DNA from: Maricaulis sp.
GTDB lineage: Bacteria > Pseudomonadota > Alphaproteobacteria > Caulobacterales > Maricaulaceae
DNA length: 64,000 nt
Assembly: GCA_002692855.1 (NCBI GenBank)
Contig: NZMJ01000046.1
Span: 129,018-193,017, forward strand
Reading direction: 5' to 3'
The position numbers were made by a program, and so were the translations under genes. Under the pieces are notes generated by a model. That model was given only the letters and a program-made list of their open reading frames with translations. It was not told where the DNA came from and did not search any database. Positions 56,074 through 64,000 of the stretch are shown here, in pieces (position 1 is the first letter of the stretch; each line of letters opens with the position of its first letter).

Positions 56074-57006
56074 TCACGCCTCGACCAGCGCTTGCGTAAA
56101 CACGGCGGCGGACCGCCCAAGCGCACCCAAGTCGTAGCCGCCCTCCATCATGCAGACAAGCCGCGCTGCACCGCTTTTCCCCCGGATTTGCGCAAGTTTG
56201 CGTGCCACCCAGTCATAGTCGGCCTCGTCCAGCAACAGGCCGCCCAGCGGATCGGCGGCATGCGCATCAAACCCGGCAGACACGAAGATCATTTCTGGCC
56301 CGAAAGCTGTCAGTGCAGGGATAATATCGCGTTCGAAGGCCTCTCGCCATTCAGCGCCCGTCGTGCCGGCTGGAACCGGTGCATTGACCACATTGCCGTT
56401 GAGCCCCGTTTCCTCCGCGCGTCCCGTTCCGGGGTAGAGCGAGGATTGATGGATCGAGGCAAAGAACAGCCGGGGCTCCCGCTCGGCCAGTTCCTGCCCG
56501 CCATTGCCGTGATGCACGTCGATATCGACGATGGCGACACGCTTAAGTCCGCGCATGTCGAGCGCATACATTGCCGCCACGGCGATATTGTTGAAGAGGC
56601 AGAACCCCATCGGACGGTCGCGCTCGGCATGATGCCCCGGGGGTCGCACGGCACAGAAAACAGCGTCGGCCTGATCATCGAGAACCGCATCGACTGCGGT
56701 CAGCCCGGCACCGGACGCATGCACGGCCGCAGCCCACGAGCCCCGCGACATATAGGTGTCCCAGTCCAGCCCGCTCAGCGAATCGTCATCCGGCTCGCAC
56801 GCCGCGACCCGGTCGACATGGTCCGCCGAATGAACCCGTAACAGGTCGGCGCGGTCGGCGGCGCGTGCCTCTAGGCGTTTCAGCTGGTGCAGCGGCGGCT
56901 CACCGAGTGCATCCTGCACGGCGCGCAGCCTTTGTGGCTGCTCGGCATGGGCGGGCGGGATCCGGTGTTCATGGCCAGTGTCGGACGTCACGATCAAGGT
57001 GCGCAT
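56074..57006 (-). CDS. Histone deacetylase/AcuC family zinc-dependent deacetylase
   Basis: VRPPGHHAERDRPMGFCLFNNIAVAAMYAL; VAIVDIDVHHGNGGQELAE; FVSAGFDAHAADPLGGL; MMEGGYDLGAL. Confidence 0.95.
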   Translation of the reverse strand: MRTLIVTSDTGHEHRIPPAHAEQPQRLRAVQDALGEPPLHQLKRLEARAADRADLLRVHSADHVDRVAACEPDDDSLSGLDWDTYMSRGSWAAAVHASGAGLTAVDAVLDDQADAVFCAVRPPGHHAERDRPMGFCLFNNIAVAAMYALDMRGLKRVAIVDIDVHHGNGGQELAEREPRLFFASIHQSSLYPGTGRAEETGLNGNVVNAPVPAGTTGAEWREAFERDIIPALTAFGPEMIFVSAGFDAHAADPLGGLLLDEADYDWVARKLAQIRGKSGAARLVCMMEGGYDLGALGRSAAVFTQALVEA

Positions 57007-57058
57007 GGCACAAGCTTAGCGGCTTGGCACGCGCTTTCCAGCCGCCCGCGGCAGCCGG

Positions 57059-57430
57059 TCAGTACAACTCGAACCCGGGGCAGAACGTGCTGTAGTCGCA
57101 TGTGATTTCTTCGCCGACTGCGATGTCGCGAAGGGCGACGGCCACCGGCCACCCGGAAAAGTCCGTGTTGGGCTTGGAGGTATGGTTGAGATACCGGCCT
57201 TCATCACCTTCCAGCACCAGCACGCTGTCATCACCCGGTTTGAAGTAGGAATAGCGGTCGAGATACTCGCGCAGCCGGCCCGTCGCCGCCTCGTAGAATT
57301 CGCGGCTGATTTCCTTGTCGAAGTCGGGATTGAATTCCCAGACCACCTGCCCGGCCTTGACCGGTTCTGCCGCGAAAACGCCGATTCCCTCGATCGGGGA
57401 CTCCTTCAGCTGGGCACGAACGGTCATCAT
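57059..57430 (-). CDS. SET domain-containing protein (copy 2)
   Basis: SPIEGIGVFAAEPVKAGQVVWEF; YLNHTSKPNTDF (NHxxxPN); GEEITCDYSTF. Confidence 0.92.
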   Translation of the reverse strand: MMTVRAQLKESPIEGIGVFAAEPVKAGQVVWEFNPDFDKEISREFYEAATGRLREYLDRYSYFKPGDDSVLVLEGDEGRYLNHTSKPNTDFSGWPVAVALRDIAVGEEITCDYSTFCPGFELY

Positions 57431-57858
57431 TTCGAAGCATCCTTCGGCTTGGCAGATCCGAACTTCTCGGTCAGCGACGGCAGGAATTCATGGCTTGAAT
57501 AGAACTGGCCATAGTCGCACGTCAGTTCCTCGCCTGCCGCGATGTCGCGCACCGCGAAGCCCGCATAACCTTGCGCATAGTCGGTGTTCGGATCGTCGGC
57601 GTGGTTCATGAACCGGCCGTGATCCCCGTCGAGCATGTAGATGGTCCGGTCATCAGGATGCACATAGGCATACCGGTCGAGAAACGCCCGCGCAGCAGGC
57701 GGCAGCGCCTGCACTTCTCCGGCGCGCAAGGCCCGGTCGAGAGTCGGTTCGAACCGCCAGACCTGCGTCCCCTTGGCGACAGGCTGGGCGGCAAAGACGC
57801 CGACGCCTTCAATGGCGCTGGCGTCCACATAGGTCTCGACGAGCAACATGACGTTCAA
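57427..57858 (-). CDS. SET domain-containing protein (copy 1)
   Basis: SAIEGVGVFAAQPVAKGTQVWRF; FMNHADDPNTDY; GEELTCDYGQFY; 4-bp overlap with copy 2. Confidence 0.92.
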   Translation of the reverse strand: MNVMLLVETYVDASAIEGVGVFAAQPVAKGTQVWRFEPTLDRALRAGEVQALPPAARAFLDRYAYVHPDDRTIYMLDGDHGRFMNHADDPNTDYAQGYAGFAVRDIAAGEELTCDYGQFYSSHEFLPSLTEKFGSAKPKDASK

Positions 57859-57943
57859 GCTCCGGTGCAGATACGGCGCGGGCCTATGCGCGCGGTTGAA
57901 ATGCTGCGCAAGTCACATTTTCGATGCGTTTGAAATGAACGCC

Positions 57944-58813
57944 TCAGTGAGACAGCGATATCTTCATGATGTTGACGCCCTGCGGCGCTTCGGGCTCCTC
58001 GGGAACGAAGAAGTCCGGCAACAATTCCTGTGTCGGGTCAACGGCATACTGGTCGAGATCGGTGACCCCTTCCGACACCAGGAAGCTGTCGTCGATCAGG
58101 AAGTTTCCTGTGAAGTCCTTGGACTTGTTCAGGACAAGATAAGCCGTGTCGGCGAGGATTTCGGGCTTGCGGCAATTGCGGAACGCATCTTCCCCGGCGA
58201 GCACATTCGCGATCGCCGCTGTGGCGACTGCCGTTCGTGGCCAGATGGCATTCGCAGCAATCTTGCCGCGGAATTCGCCGGCCCAGCCCAGGATGCACAG
58301 GCTCATTCCGTATTTCGCGCTCGTATAGGCAACATGCGGTTCGAACCACATCTCGCGCATGTCGAGCGGCGGCGACAACGCCAGAATGTGCGGGTTCTCG
58401 GCCTTCTCAAGATACGGCAGGCATTTCTGGGTCACCAGAAACGTTCCGCGCGCATTGACCTGGTGCATCAGGTCGTAGCGCTTCATTGGCGTGTCCGCTG
58501 TACCGCGCGGATAGATGGCCGAAGCGTTGTTGACGACGATGTCGATACCGCCAAAGCGGTCGACGGCAGCCTGCACTGCGGCTTCGACCGACGCTTCGTC
58601 GCGGATGTCGCAAACGACCGGCAGCGCCCGTCCGCCAGCTTTCTCGATAGCCTCCGCTGCCGAGTGAATGGTTCCGGCAAGCTTTGGATTGGGCGAATCG
58701 GTCTTGGCCGCCACCACGATGTTCGCGCCGTCGCGCGCGCAGCGTTCGGCGATGGCGAGGCCGATACCCCGGCTCGCACCGGTGATGAAGATGGTTTTGT
58801 CTTTCAGTGACAT
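57944..58813 (-). CDS. SDR family oxidoreductase (HSDL2-like)
   Basis: IFITGASRGIGLAIAERCARDGANIVVAAKTDSPNPKLAGTIHSAAEAIEKAGG; YTSAKYGMSLCILGWAGEF. Confidence 0.92.
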   Translation of the reverse strand: MSLKDKTIFITGASRGIGLAIAERCARDGANIVVAAKTDSPNPKLAGTIHSAAEAIEKAGGRALPVVCDIRDEASVEAAVQAAVDRFGGIDIVVNNASAIYPRGTADTPMKRYDLMHQVNARGTFLVTQKCLPYLEKAENPHILALSPPLDMREMWFEPHVAYTSAKYGMSLCILGWAGEFRGKIAANAIWPRTAVATAAIANVLAGEDAFRNCRKPEILADTAYLVLNKSKDFTGNFLIDDSFLVSEGVTDLDQYAVDPTQELLPDFFVPEEPEAPQGVNIMKISLSH

Positions 58814-58851
58814 GGCGTCCTCCCGATTCCGGGAGGAAACCTAGCCCGCCC

Positions 58852-59628
58852 TTAGAGCCCGCGCCACACCCGTCCGGTCGGGCAGTAAAGCCCGTCGGAG
58901 TCTCGGCAACGATGGAAGGTGAACATCACCGTCTCGGCGCGGCCCACCACTTCGTCGAGGCGGATATATCCGGGGCCACGGTAAGGCGGAATGCGGCTGT
59001 CGGTCGACCGGTCGCGATTGTCACCCATCACGAAGACATGGCCTTCGGGCACCTGGAACGGACCGGCATTGTCGAGATCAAGCCCGTCGCCGATTTCATA
59101 GATCGGGTGGCTCACGCCATTGGGCAGGATTTCGTTGTAGAAGGCGACTTCGACCATCGGGCCGTCATGCATGCCCTGTCCCTGGGTGCGGTATTCGCGG
59201 GTCTCGACTTCTTCGCGCTCGACGATGTCGCCATTGATGTAGAGACGTCCCTCGCGGACCATGATCGTATCGCCCGGCAAGCCGATCACGCGCTTGATCA
59301 GATTGCGTCGTTGTTCCGGATTGCGAAACACGACCACATCGCCGCGATCGGGCGTCCGCGCCAGGATGCGCGCGTCCCAGCTGTCAGGCAGCCAGTAACC
59401 GATGCCGAGCGGGAGCGAGTGGCGCGAATAGCCATAGGCCCATTTGGAAACCAGCACGCGATCACCCACCTCGAGCGAGGGCTGCATGCTTTCCGACGGG
59501 ATGTGAAAAGGTGCGAAAAGAAAGGTGACGATGACGAACCAGACACCGACGACACCACCGATAAACCGGATTGTTTCAGACACTTCGCCCGCGGCGTTTT
59601 TCGCCATTCTCTCTACGATAGACTTCAT
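58852..59628 (-). CDS. lepB: Signal peptidase I
   Basis: IPSESMQPSLEVGDRVLVSKWAYGYSRHSLPLG; RGDVVVFRNPE...LIKRVIGLPGD; VFVMGDNRDRSTDSR. Confidence 0.96.
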   Translation of the reverse strand: MKSIVERMAKNAAGEVSETIRFIGGVVGVWFVIVTFLFAPFHIPSESMQPSLEVGDRVLVSKWAYGYSRHSLPLGIGYWLPDSWDARILARTPDRGDVVVFRNPEQRRNLIKRVIGLPGDTIMVREGRLYINGDIVEREEVETREYRTQGQGMHDGPMVEVAFYNEILPNGVSHPIYEIGDGLDLDNAGPFQVPEGHVFVMGDNRDRSTDSRIPPYRGPGYIRLDEVVGRAETVMFTFHRCRDSDGLYCPTGRVWRGL

Positions 59629-59939
59629 TTCAATTTGACCGCGGTCCCATAGGCGAGGATTTCAGCTGTCCCCTCCATAATGGTGGAGGTGGTAAACCGG
59701 AAGCTTACGATTGCATCTGCACCGAGATTTCCGGCATCTGTGACCATTCGGTCAAACGCGGCTTCCCGGGACTGTTCAAGCAGTTCGGAATATTCGGTGA
59801 CTTCACCGCCGACGAGGTTGCGCAGTCCTGCCACGAAATCACGTCCGAAAAAGCGTGCGCGGACAATATTCCCGCGGGCAATTCCGAGGACGTCTCCCAC
59901 TTCGCGCCCGGGAACCTCCGGGCTCATGGTCACGATCAT
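59625..59939 (-). CDS. YbjQ/UPF0145 family heavy-metal-binding domain protein
   Basis: TMSPEVPGREVGDVLGIARGNIVRARFFGRDFVAGLRNLVGGEVTEYSELLEQSREAAFDRMVTDAGNLGADAIVSFRFTTS. Confidence 0.92.
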   Translation of the reverse strand: MIVTMSPEVPGREVGDVLGIARGNIVRARFFGRDFVAGLRNLVGGEVTEYSELLEQSREAAFDRMVTDAGNLGADAIVSFRFTTSTIMEGTAEILAYGTAVKLK

Positions 59940-60223
59940 TGGCTCGTCTCCTCGTCACGGTTGGCGGTGGCAATCAGGAACAGGAGCGCGACACCCGTGG
60001 CCGGCAGCGCCGCCGCGAGCACCCAGAGAGCGCTGTAGGGATAGGCAATGTTCACGCCGAACAGCATTGTGGCAGCGATCATTCCGGCCCAGAGCAACAG
60101 CCCGGAAAATGTCAGGCCATAGGCCAGACGTGCCAACCACTCGTCGTTCAAGCTGATGCCCCCTGTTAAGACCGGACAGGCGTCCGACCGCAGTATCGTG
60201 GGGGTCGAAGGCCGCAAATACAA
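59936..60223 (-). CDS. Small two-TM membrane protein (real start probably internal)
   Basis: LNDEWLARLAYGLTFSGLLLWAGMIAATMLFGVNIAYPYSALWVLAAALPATGVALLFLIATANRD; 4-bp overlap with the ybjQ-like gene. Confidence 0.6.
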   Translation of the reverse strand: MYLRPSTPTILRSDACPVLTGGISLNDEWLARLAYGLTFSGLLLWAGMIAATMLFGVNIAYPYSALWVLAAALPATGVALLFLIATANRDEETSQ

Positions 60224-60332
60224 GCTGCACCCGCACGGACGGGGAGGGAAACGAAACCCGCTGATCCGCGTTGCTGAACCACGCCAATCGGGGGATAACC
60301 CTCGGTGAGCCTCAAGGACAGGAGCCCCCAGG

Positions 60333-60710
60333 ATGACCGATTCACCGACTCAGATCCAAACGGCGGACGACCGCGACGACCGCCTGCTGTGCGGGCTCGT
60401 CTACGTCCTCTACCTGCTCGGTCCGGCCAATGGCGTCACGGTCCTGGTCGGGGCATTGATCGCATTCCTTCGCAAGGACAAGGCGTCGCCCTGGCTGGCG
60501 GGACATTACGAATTCCAGATCCGGACCCTGATCTACATGGTTGCCCTGGTGGTGATCGCGATCATCTGCGCGATCACGATCATCCTCCTGCCGATTGCCC
60601 TGCTGATCTGGCTGCTGCTCGGACTGTGGCTGCTGGTGCGGGTCGTCGTCGGACTGGTGCGACTGGTCGACGGTCGCCCGCATCCCGACCCGAAAACCTT
60701 CCTCGTCTAG
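60333..60710 (+). CDS. DUF4870-like small membrane protein
   Basis: LLCGLVYVLYLLGPANGVTVLVGALIAFLRKDKASPWLAGHYEFQIRTLIYMVALVV. Confidence 0.82.
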   Translation: MTDSPTQIQTADDRDDRLLCGLVYVLYLLGPANGVTVLVGALIAFLRKDKASPWLAGHYEFQIRTLIYMVALVVIAIICAITIILLPIALLIWLLLGLWLLVRVVVGLVRLVDGRPHPDPKTFLV

Positions 60711-62488
60711 TTGATCCCCAGCGCGAGGTCGTCCGGCAGGCGTTCATAGCCCAGCCGGATCGAGTCGAGCTGGCCGGGGACTGCCGTCAGGACGGTTTCG
60801 GCGAAGTAGCGCGCGATCTCGATACGGCTCTCGGCGAAGTCGGTATCGCCTTCGCCTTCCTTCAAGCGCCGTTGCGCAGCAACTGCGCCGATACACAACA
60901 GCCAGCCGCCGATCACGTCGCCTGCCAGCGTCTGGAACGCCGTTGCGCCGGTCAGCGCATCGGTCCGGTCCTCGCGTGAGGTCAACCAGTCCGCCGCGTC
61001 CTTCATGGCCCGGGCAGCCGGTTTCAATCGCTTCGCCAGTTCGGGCAGTTCGGGATTGGAGGAAGTCGAACAGTCCTCGACCGTGCGCTGGATGTCTTCG
61101 AGAATCTCTTCAAACGCCTTGCCGCCGTGCAGGCCCAGCTTGCGGCCGACCAGGTCGATCGCCTGAATCCCGTTCGTGCCTTCATAGATCGGGGCGATCC
61201 GCGCATCGCGGTAATGCTGCGCCGCGCCGGTCTCCTCGATGAAGCCCATACCGCCATGCACCTGGATGCCGAGCGACGAGACTTCGACGCCCACATCGGT
61301 TGACCAGGCCTTGGCGATCGGAGTCAGGAATTCCTCGCGGCGTCTGGAGAAGGCGCGATCTTCCTCGCTCTCCTCGTGCTCGGCCTCGTCAGCCGAGACC
61401 GCGCACAGATAGCAGATCGCCCGCGCCGCCTCGATCTTGGCCTTCATGGTCGCCAGCATGCGGCGCACGTCGGGATGTTCGATAATGGCGTGGGGGGCGG
61501 GACCTTCGGCATCCGGGGCGCGCCCCTGCCGGCGCTCCTGCGCATACGCCAGAGCATGCTGGTAGGCGCGCTCGGCGATACCGACCCCCTGGACACCGAC
61601 AGCGAGGCGCGCCGAATTCATCATGATGAACATCGCAGCCATGCCGCCCATTTCGGGACCAATCAGCCAGCCCTTGGCCTTGTCCATCTCCATCACGCAG
61701 GTCGGACTGCCGTGAATGCCCATCTTGTGTTCAAGGCCGATGGCATGAATCGCGTTGCGCTCACCCGGATTGCCGTTCTCGTCAGGCAGGTATTTCGGGA
61801 TCAGGAACAGGGAAATGCCCTTCGTGCCCTCGGGCGCGTCGGGCGTCCGGGCCAGCACCGGGTGAATGATGTTCTCGGCGCAGTCATGCTCGCCCCAGGT
61901 GATGAAGATTTTCTGGCCGGAAATCGACCAGCTGCCATCGCCATTCGGCTCGGCCTTCGACTTCAGCAAGCCGACATCGGACCCGGCCTGCGGCTCGGTC
62001 AGCTGCATCGTCGATGACCATTCGCCGGTGATGATACGCGGCAGGTAGAGCGACTTCTGCTCGTCGGTGCCGTTGACCAAAAGCGCTTCAATCGCCGAAT
62101 TGGTCAGCATCGGTCCCAGGCTGAAGGCCATGTTGGCGGACTGCATCATCTCCATGACCGCCATGCCCAGCACCCGCGGAAGTCCCATGCCGCCAGCTTC
62201 GGCCGGGAATTGCAGCCCCTGCCAGCCGCCCTCGACGTACTTTGCGTAGGCATCGCAAAATCCCTTGGGCGTCGTGACCTTCCCGTCCTCGAGCGTGCAG
62301 CCCTCCATGTCACCCGAGCGATTGAGCGGCGCGAGCACCTCATTGGCGAATTTCGCGGCCTCTTCGAGGATCGCGGTGGTCAGGTCCCCCGACATTTCGG
62401 GAAACGCGCCGGAGGCCTTCAGCCCGTCCATCGCGGCGATCTCGTCAAGCGCGAAGCGGATGTCGGATACGGGCGCGCGATACGTCAT
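60707..62488 (-). CDS. Acyl-CoA dehydrogenase with C-terminal extension domain
   Basis: MQLTEPQAGSDVGLLKSKAEPNGDGSWSISGQKIFITWGEHD; GGMGFIEETGAAQHYRDARIAPIYEGTNGIQAIDLVGRKL. Confidence 0.95.
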   Translation of the reverse strand: MTYRAPVSDIRFALDEIAAMDGLKASGAFPEMSGDLTTAILEEAAKFANEVLAPLNRSGDMEGCTLEDGKVTTPKGFCDAYAKYVEGGWQGLQFPAEAGGMGLPRVLGMAVMEMMQSANMAFSLGPMLTNSAIEALLVNGTDEQKSLYLPRIITGEWSSTMQLTEPQAGSDVGLLKSKAEPNGDGSWSISGQKIFITWGEHDCAENIIHPVLARTPDAPEGTKGISLFLIPKYLPDENGNPGERNAIHAIGLEHKMGIHGSPTCVMEMDKAKGWLIGPEMGGMAAMFIMMNSARLAVGVQGVGIAERAYQHALAYAQERRQGRAPDAEGPAPHAIIEHPDVRRMLATMKAKIEAARAICYLCAVSADEAEHEESEEDRAFSRRREEFLTPIAKAWSTDVGVEVSSLGIQVHGGMGFIEETGAAQHYRDARIAPIYEGTNGIQAIDLVGRKLGLHGGKAFEEILEDIQRTVEDCSTSSNPELPELAKRLKPAARAMKDAADWLTSREDRTDALTGATAFQTLAGDVIGGWLLCIGAVAAQRRLKEGEGDTDFAESRIEIARYFAETVLTAVPGQLDSIRLGYERLPDDLALGIN

Positions 62489-62752
62489 GGGGGCTATTCC
62501 ACTTGGGTCAGAAAGGATCGGAGGGGGAAAATAGCGGTTTCGCGCCGCGCGTCGAGCCATCATCCCGCCACGCCCGCCGCAGCGTTGCTGCGCTGCAACG
62601 ACGGATTCCGCTCCCCCGCACCGTTTCCTGCCTGGAAACGGCGATATTCCCGTCCGCCCCGTAGGCGGACGCTACAATCATCGCGATGTTGCAAATTGCC
62701 GCTGCGTGACGGCACAGTCTGCCAACATTCAAGGACGGGGAGACAACAGGTC

Positions 62753-63346
62753 ATGGCCGAAACCAACCGCTACACCAGCGTTGCGATCCTGCTTCACTGG
62801 ACGATCGCCATCCTGATCGTGATGCTGATCTTTGTCGGCTGGCGCGCCGGCGACATGGCCGAGGCCCTGCGTGCCGGAAGTACGGAATTCACGATCGACG
62901 ACGTTCGGCTGGTCTTCAACTGGCACAAGACGTTCGGCTTGCTGGTGCTTGCGCTCAGCCTGTTCCGGCTGGTCTGGCGGTTCATGAACCCGGTACCTGC
63001 CATGCCCGAAGGCATGAAGCCGTGGGAAAAAACGGTCGCGCGCCTGACCCATTTTGCCTTCTACGTGTTGATCATCGGCATGCCGATCCTGGGATGGCTG
63101 ACTGCATCCGCCTCGACCGCGCCCAGCTTCCTGTTCAACAATCCCGACCTGCCGATCCCGGAAATCGCGCCCGACAACCAGACCCTGCACGAAGTCACCG
63201 AATTCCTGCACGGCCGCGGAGCCTGGGTGATCATCGTACTGCTGGTGCTGCATGCAGGCGCGGCCATCAAGCACCATGTAATCGACAAGGACGACGTGCT
63301 CGCCCGCATGCTGCCCTTCCTTCGCCGCAAGAACCCCCAGGACTGA
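62753..63346 (+). CDS. Cytochrome b (cytochrome b561 family)
   Basis: RYTSVAILLHWTIAILIVMLIFVGWRAG; FNWHKTFGLLVLALSLFRLVWRFMNP; LLVLHAGAAIKHHVIDKDDVLARMLP. Confidence 0.94.
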   Translation: MAETNRYTSVAILLHWTIAILIVMLIFVGWRAGDMAEALRAGSTEFTIDDVRLVFNWHKTFGLLVLALSLFRLVWRFMNPVPAMPEGMKPWEKTVARLTHFAFYVLIIGMPILGWLTASASTAPSFLFNNPDLPIPEIAPDNQTLHEVTEFLHGRGAWVIIVLLVLHAGAAIKHHVIDKDDVLARMLPFLRRKNPQD

Positions 63347-63347
63347 C

Positions 63348-63896
63348 ATGAAGATTGCCCTCCTCCCCCTCGCCCTCCTCGTCACCGCCCCGGCAACTGC
63401 GTCGGACTGGACGCTGGACCGGGACGCCAGCAGCGTCACGTTCGAAACGACGGTGCTCGACGCCCCCGTGACCGGGCAGTTTGAAGACTTTGAAGCCGCC
63501 ATCCGGCTCGATCCCGAAAATTTGAGCGAAGCCCACATCGATGCGTCGGTGACGATTGCATCGGGCGGCACCTCGAACCCGTCCTACACCGGCGAGATGC
63601 TCGGCGAGCCGGGATTGGCGCCGCAGGCCCACCCGACCGCGAGTTTCATGTCGCATTCGGTGGCGGCGTCCGAGGAATGCGACACCTGCTATGTCGCCAG
63701 CGGCGATCTGTCGATCCGCGGCGAAACCCGGCCCATCGACCTGCCTTTCACGCTGACGATCGACGCCGACCGCGCCGTGGCGGAGGGGCAGTTCGTTGTG
63801 CGCCGCGCCGATTTTGGGATCGGCGGCTCCAGCTGGGGCAGTTCGGCCCGTGAGGTGACGGTCATCCTGCATATCGAGGCAGACCGGGCGCAGTAG
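63348..63896 (+). CDS. YceI family protein
   Basis: Signal peptide; WTLDRDASSVTFETTVLDAPVTGQFEDFEAAIRLDPENLSEAHIDASVTIAS; GDLSIRGETRPIDLPFTL. Confidence 0.93.
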   Translation: MKIALLPLALLVTAPATASDWTLDRDASSVTFETTVLDAPVTGQFEDFEAAIRLDPENLSEAHIDASVTIASGGTSNPSYTGEMLGEPGLAPQAHPTASFMSHSVAASEECDTCYVASGDLSIRGETRPIDLPFTLTIDADRAVAEGQFVVRRADFGIGGSSWGSSAREVTVILHIEADRAQ

Positions 63897-63933
63897 GCTT
63901 GCAGCCCCATATTGACTGGGGCTAGGTGCCGGC

Positions 63934-64000
63934 ATGACCGCGCCCCTCCGTCCTGCCGGCGATCCGGCTGCCATCAATGACGCCGCAGACATCCTGCGGC
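63934..64000 (+). CDS. Start of a gene, possibly Sua5/YciO/YrdC-type threonylcarbamoyl-AMP synthase (truncated by window)
   Basis: MTAPLRPAGDPAAINDAADILR matches the typical pre-motif N-terminus, but only 22 codons are visible. Confidence 0.4.
   Translation, partial: MTAPLRPAGDPAAINDAADILR

Overview
This window is about 64 kb of GC-rich alphaproteobacterial chromosome. Gene content (DivJ/PleC-type kinase, DUF2336, DUF6456, HDAC/xseB/ispA/dxs/tlyA neighbourhood) suggests Caulobacterales/Maricaulales/Hyphomonadales-type bacteria; this is inference and no marker search was run. Most of it is chromosomal core: PBP1A (partial), an ion channel, MscS/prfC, a split multisubunit Mrp-type cation/proton antiporter operon with three D-type subunits, msrB, an S9 peptidase, a Ton-like energy transduction cluster (DUF3450, TolQ/ExbB x2, ExbD x2, TonB, TPR, second TonB), tRNA-Gln(TTG) and tRNA-Pro(CGG), sppA, oppA/B/C, pdxH, aroC, tlyA, dxs, ispA, csaA-like, xseB, an HDAC-family protein, two SET-domain proteins, SDR, lepB, acyl-CoA dehydrogenase, cytochrome b561 and YceI. 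I see no IS element, prophage or CRISPR array. The best candidates for undescribed biology are: (1) two adjacent secreted low-complexity proteins (RGG/RDNRGG plus PPRYRN repeats; RG plus Y/G/D-rich) that share glycine zippers and a CRW...MCQ....G.W C-terminus; (2) an overlapping pair of SET-domain genes directly upstream of an HDAC-family gene; (3) a His-rich insertion in an MrpC subunit inside an Mbh-like split Mrp operon; (4) a bacterial voltage-gated channel with a TLEGWAM filter; (5) several unexplained non-coding structures: a duplicated 19-bp intergenic motif, twin palindromes before the second tonB, and a run of three perfect hairpins before the cytochrome b561 gene. All functional assignments come from reading protein motifs by eye; no database search was run.
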